A stretch of 64,000 nucleotides of DNA from Luteolibacter sp. (GTDB lineage: Bacteria > Verrucomicrobiota > Verrucomicrobiia > Verrucomicrobiales > Akkermansiaceae). The DNA lies in the NCBI GenBank assembly GCA_030696085.1, contig JAUYNL010000099.1, positions 22,790 through 86,789 of the forward strand, in the 5' to 3' direction. The translations under genes and the position numbers were made by a program. Below are positions 60,587 through 64,000 of the stretch, one piece after another. The notes beneath the pieces were generated by a model. That model was not told the DNA's origin. It saw only the letters and a program-made list of their open reading frames with translations, and did no database searches. Position 1 is the first letter of the stretch. Each line of letters begins with the position of its first letter.

Positions 60587-61945
60587 TTATTTCCCGATGC
60601 AAAACCTGCTGAATATCACTCCTAACAAATCCTCGGTGCCGACCCGGCCGGGAATTTCCCCGAGGGCGTCGAGCGCCTCGCGCAGATCAATTGCGGCGAG
60701 CTCCGGATCGCTGTTGGCATCGTCGAGCAGTTCCAGTGCGGCGAGCAAGGCGTTGCGGGCCATGGCCAGGCTGGCCTGATGGCGCGCGTTGATGGCCACG
60801 GCGTGCTCGCCCCAGTCCACGTCTCCGAAATGCAGCGAGTCGCGGATGGTTTCTGATAGAGCCTCGAAACCTTCTCCCGTGACGCATGACAGGCGCGCCG
60901 CCTCCACGCCGGCCCAGGAGGGGTGCTCGCCGAGATCGCACTTGTTGAGCACGCGCAGATGCTTCGCCGCGGTGGCTGGAAAAACCGCGTCTTCCGGCTT
61001 TGGCCGGCTGGCGTCGGAAATCTCCAACAACAAATCCGCCGCTTCGATCTGGCGCACCGTGCGCTGGATTCCCTCGGCTTCGATGAGATCCGCCGCCTCG
61101 CGCACCCCGGCGGTATCGACCAGGCGCAGCGGGATGCCCCGCAGGTTGATGGTTTCCTCGATGGTGTCCCGGGTGGTGCCGGCGATCTCGCTGACGATGG
61201 CCCGCTCGAAGCCTAACAACCGATTGAGCAGGCTGGACTTTCCGACGTTGGGCTCGCCGTAAATCACCGTTCTAACACCCTCGCGCAGAATGCGACCCTG
61301 GTCGGCGGTGTCCAGCAGGCTATCGACGATGGCGAGAACGTCCCGGACCCGCGAACGAAGCAGCGTGCCGGTCTGCGGATCGATGTCCTCCTCGGGAAAG
61401 TCGATCCAGGCTTCGAGATGGGCCAGGGTTTCGAGCAATTGATCGCGCGCCCCGGTGGTGCGGCGGCCGAGGACTCCCTCCAGTTGGCTGCGGGCGGCTC
61501 GCAGGGATAGGCGGGTTTGCGCGGATATCAGATCCATCACCCCCTCGGCCTGGGTGAGGTCGAGTTTGCCATTGAGAAACGCGCGGCGGGTGAACTCGCC
61601 GGGGCCTGCGGGAAGCGCGCCGCAGGCGAGAAAGTGTCCCAGCACCTCGCGTGTGGCGAGAATCCCGCCATGGCCGGTGAATTCCACACAGTCCTCCCCG
61701 GTGTAGCTGCGGGGCCCCGGGAAAACGGTTAGGAGCCCGTCGTCGAGGATTTCCCCGCCGGCATCCGTCACGCGGCAATGGCGGGCGCATCGTGGCTCCT
61801 GGCGCGAGACTCTGCCGTCGGTGGCCAGATCCGCCACTCGGATGGCGGCGGGACCGGAAATCCGGATCATGGAAACCGCGCCCATGCCTGGCGGGGTGGC
61901 GACCGCGGCAATGGTCGTGCGGTGTGGATCCGGGAGCGCTTCCAT
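60587..61945 (-). CDS. mnmE: tRNA modification GTPase MnmE
   Basis: A 452-residue enzyme for 5-substituted uridine at the tRNA wobble position. The N-terminal folate-binding domain (TIAAVATPPGMGAVSMIRISGPAA) precedes helical regions and a G domain (YGEPNVGKSSLLNRLLGFERAIVSEIAGTTRDTIEETINLRGIPLRLVDTAGVREA, NKCDLG). It ends in the conserved C-terminal FCIGK, with the reactive Cys. Confidence 0.96.
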   Translation of the reverse strand: MEALPDPHRTTIAAVATPPGMGAVSMIRISGPAAIRVADLATDGRVSRQEPRCARHCRVTDAGGEILDDGLLTVFPGPRSYTGEDCVEFTGHGGILATREVLGHFLACGALPAGPGEFTRRAFLNGKLDLTQAEGVMDLISAQTRLSLRAARSQLEGVLGRRTTGARDQLLETLAHLEAWIDFPEEDIDPQTGTLLRSRVRDVLAIVDSLLDTADQGRILREGVRTVIYGEPNVGKSSLLNRLLGFERAIVSEIAGTTRDTIEETINLRGIPLRLVDTAGVREAADLIEAEGIQRTVRQIEAADLLLEISDASRPKPEDAVFPATAAKHLRVLNKCDLGEHPSWAGVEAARLSCVTGEGFEALSETIRDSLHFGDVDWGEHAVAINARHQASLAMARNALLAALELLDDANSDPELAAIDLREALDALGEIPGRVGTEDLLGVIFSRFCIGK

Positions 61946-61954
61946 GCGGGTGAA

Positions 61955-63268
61955 TCACTTCGCGGAAACGGAGGAATCGTGCGCTTTTCCCCCGAGACCC
62001 AGAAATTCCCAACAGATGAAGCGGCTGATTTCGAGTTGTGGCGCGTTTTCATCCCCGGTCCAGGAGAGCTCCACCGTGGCGGTGCGGGTCTGCGGGCGGC
62101 CATCTCCGGTGCCGCGCCAGTTGAGGGTCGAAAGGACGCGACCGGCTTCTGAATCCACCTTCACGTTCACCCGGGCTGTGTCTCCCGTGTTGGCGGGATC
62201 GGCTAGGCGGTAGGTGCGGGTGCCTGCCTCTGCGCGATTCTTGTCCGGCACATCCTCGACGATGAAGACACGGAAGACGTTGGTTTGGCCGGTTTCCGGA
62301 AGTTCCACGAAATTCTGGAAGGTTCTGTATTTCGTCTGGGCGAAGATTTCCCAATCGAGTTTCAGGCCCTCGGGAGTCTTTTTGAAGAAGGCATGAACCC
62401 GCAGCGGCTCCATGGCGAAGTTTCCGGCGCGGGCGAGGGTACTGAGCAACAAGTCCGCCTCATCGAGGCCGTGCTGTACTTCGAGCGTGGCCAGCGGACG
62501 GAAGAATTCCTTCATCTCGAACTGCGGCGGTTGGTCGTAAATCATCATGAATAGCCCGCGTTTCCGGTCCTCCTCGGACAATTCATACACCGAAAAGGCT
62601 TCAGCCGGCGTGTCGGAGTCGTTGATCACCACGCCACCGTAAAACTCATCGAGACGGGTTGCGAGCTCCCTTCCATTGAGGATGAGAGGGAGTTTTTCCT
62701 CACTGCTGGTGGCGGCCATGAAATCCCGCAGCACCTCGGCCGCATCTTTTTGCCAACCGATCCGGATGTAGTTCGCATCACGTGCTGTAAGATCGCCCGC
62801 GGATGGAATGACGGATGGAGGCGGAACATTGCGGCCCATTTCGCTGGTGACAAAAAGCACGGCCGTGCCCGCTCCAAGAATCAACAGCAGCAGGACCAGC
62901 ATCACTGGAATCAGACCGCTTTTGTGAGGGCGCACGGACTGGCTGGCAGGTGCGATTTTGACGTGCGTTTTGCGGGTCTCGTTTGCCTGGGGAGTCATCT
63001 CCGGTAGGACTGGAGTATTTGACGCGGCACTCGCAGGGGAAACTACGGGCTGCGCGGACGCAGCGGTGGCAATGATTGACGGCGGAGCTTGAGAAGCCGC
63101 AGGAGCAGGAGCAGGAGCAGGAGCCTCGGCTGCCGGAGAAGTGATGACCTTTCCGCAATGCGGGCATGGGGCGGTGGTCGGCGGAAGATCCCGGGGAATC
63201 AGAATCTTGCCCTCGCAGTGCGAGCAGCGAAACTCCTTCTTGTCGTTTGGAATGTCTGAATTTGCCAT
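61955..63268 (-). CDS. Zinc-ribbon, single-pass membrane hypothetical protein
   Basis: A 437-residue protein. A zinc ribbon (FRCSHCEGKILIPRDLPPTTAPCPHCGKVI) starts the protein, followed by an Ala/Pro-rich linker, one membrane segment (SGLIPVMLVLLLLILGAGTAVLFV) and a 300-residue exported domain without recognised motifs. This layout is common in Planctomycetes/Verrucomicrobia. It starts upstream of mnmE, 9 bases apart on the same strand. ATG 63268 is chosen over the track's 63322. Confidence 0.82.
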   Translation of the reverse strand: MANSDIPNDKKEFRCSHCEGKILIPRDLPPTTAPCPHCGKVITSPAAEAPAPAPAPAASQAPPSIIATAASAQPVVSPASAASNTPVLPEMTPQANETRKTHVKIAPASQSVRPHKSGLIPVMLVLLLLILGAGTAVLFVTSEMGRNVPPPSVIPSAGDLTARDANYIRIGWQKDAAEVLRDFMAATSSEEKLPLILNGRELATRLDEFYGGVVINDSDTPAEAFSVYELSEEDRKRGLFMMIYDQPPQFEMKEFFRPLATLEVQHGLDEADLLLSTLARAGNFAMEPLRVHAFFKKTPEGLKLDWEIFAQTKYRTFQNFVELPETGQTNVFRVFIVEDVPDKNRAEAGTRTYRLADPANTGDTARVNVKVDSEAGRVLSTLNWRGTGDGRPQTRTATVELSWTGDENAPQLEISRFICWEFLGLGGKAHDSSVSAK

Positions 63269-63388
63269 GTGGTGGGGAATCCCCGGATGCTGAAAACTAG
63301 ATAAGTGTGCGCTCCCTGTCAAACCCGCGGACTGGTCTCAGAACAAGGCGCTTGGCGGGAAATCGATTAGGGATTGATTATCAGCGCC

Positions 63389-64000
63389 ATGCTCACCCTG
63401 ATTTGCTACGGCCTGCTATGCGGCGCGGCCGACGTCAAAGCCATCTGGAAAAAATGCGGCCCGTTCCAACCAACAACAACGCGCCGCAGTCGGTCTGAGC
63501 AAACGTTGCAAAACAGCGGCATGCTCATCATGCCCGGCTACGATGCCTTCAACGATCTGCTCAACGCCGTGGATCCCGTCTCCCTGGCGACCATTTCCTC
63601 GCCCTCAAGGAAAACCAAGCCACACTCTGTCAACTCGCGCGCGAAAAGCTCGACGGGCGTCCTGCGGATTGGACATCGGACACCGAGTGCGAGCACGGAC
63701 GGATCGAATGGCGGGAATTGCGGGTGGTTTCATTTGATTTGGACACCGCCCTGTTTCCCGGAGCGCGGCAACTCGCGAGCCCCACCCGCTGGTATCGCGA
63801 AAAGAAAAGCTCCGCTGGCTTCAAGAGCGAAACCCGCTACTTCATCACCAGCCTCAGCGAGGGAGAAGCGGGCCATGCGCGGCTTGCGGAAATCGCCCGT
63901 GGTCATTGGTCGGTGGAAAACAAAAACCACTGGAAGAAAGACGCCACCCTGTGGCGCGAAGACCGAGGAGTGCGGCGCAAAGCCAAAGGAGCCAAGAACC
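63389..64000 (+). pseudogene. ISAs1-family transposase remnant, runs off window
   Basis: Translating in pieces gives LTLICYGLLCGAADVKAIW and MPGYDAFNDLLNAVDP, the N-terminal pattern of ISAs1 transposases, then in another frame GDHFLALKENQATLCQL, and finally IARGHWSVENKNHWKKDATLWRED, the C-terminal family hallmark. A deletion and at least one frameshift lie between about 63440 and 63600. The right end lies beyond the window, so terminal inverted repeats cannot be judged. Confidence 0.82.

Noticed and set aside
60417-60779. 120-residue ORF between the thioesterase and mnmE
   Set aside because: The second half is antisense to mnmE and Ser/Arg-rich, and the first half has no recognised features.

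Overview
The window is a GC-rich, densely packed chromosomal segment from what is most likely a member of the Verrucomicrobiota (Luteolibacter/Haloferula-like). This is inference. It rests on secreted proteins carrying the 'DGDGLSNFIEYAFG' type C-terminal motif, a prepilin-like protein, an ELWxxDGT-repeat giant, a FloA/NfeD cluster, a short GSII-type glutamine synthetase and overall gene style. No rRNA is present to confirm it. Genes are tightly spaced, with many ATGA/GTGA/TTGA start-stop overlaps.

Layout. (1) 549-9455 is a zinc-acquisition operon: a COG0523 GTPase, a WD40 propeller protein, a ZnuA/ZnuC/ZnuB-type ABC importer, two more COG0523 GTPases, a prepilin-like protein and an exported protein that looks like a choice-of-anchor M surface protein. 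(2) 9459-10199 is a purine nucleoside phosphorylase. (3) 10313-16984 is a complete four-gene Wadjet (JetABCD) anti-plasmid defence system, whose last gene overlaps tyrS tail to tail. (4) 16947-23712 holds tyrS, a lipase-like lipoprotein, tRNA-His, rnc and the ELWxxDGT-repeat protein.

(5) 24088-37833 is an arsenic/arsenosugar island headed by an ECF sigma factor and a zinc-finger anti-sigma factor. It contains an ArsM-type methyltransferase, a peroxiredoxin-like protein, a PiT-type transporter, the radical-SAM enzyme ArsS, arsenate reductase, MTA phosphorylase, DUF547 and DUF3179 proteins, a fused pair of arsenosugar-type glycosyltransferase domains, and several accessory proteins. Six sites inside this island share the pattern TGTTAA-N17(18)-CGACTC/CGACAA. 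One lies upstream of the sigma factor itself and the others precede transcription units of the island. I read them as the promoters of a self-controlled sigma regulon, and this is the most interesting signal in the window.

(6) 37868-40913 holds an HxlR regulator divergent from a nitroreductase/nitronate monooxygenase/ADP-ribosylglycohydrolase set, with two matching palindromes between them. (7) 40914-43511 is a decayed accessory stretch: a fragment resembling the N-terminus of an MmeI-like DNA methyltransferase, REP-like repeats, an orphan membrane protein, and a 5'-truncated, internally deleted group II intron whose domain V carries a REP-like insertion. (8) 43512-63268 is mostly housekeeping: nuoF, leuB, floA-nfeD-nfeD, miaA, ffh, a polysaccharide deacetylase, GSII, a PP2C phosphatase beside a mini kinase-like protein, an SSS sugar symporter with galM, a Jag-like RNA-binding protein, DoxX, a thioesterase, mnmE and a zinc-ribbon membrane protein. 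(9) The window ends inside a broken ISAs1-type transposase.

At the DNA level, the pentamer GTTAG/CTAAC recurs through coding sequence in three reading frames, each time using a rare codon (TTA, CTA or AGA). A 20-base palindrome occurs three times around the 5' end of miaA. Functions are assigned from recognised motifs and neighbourhood only; no database search was possible.
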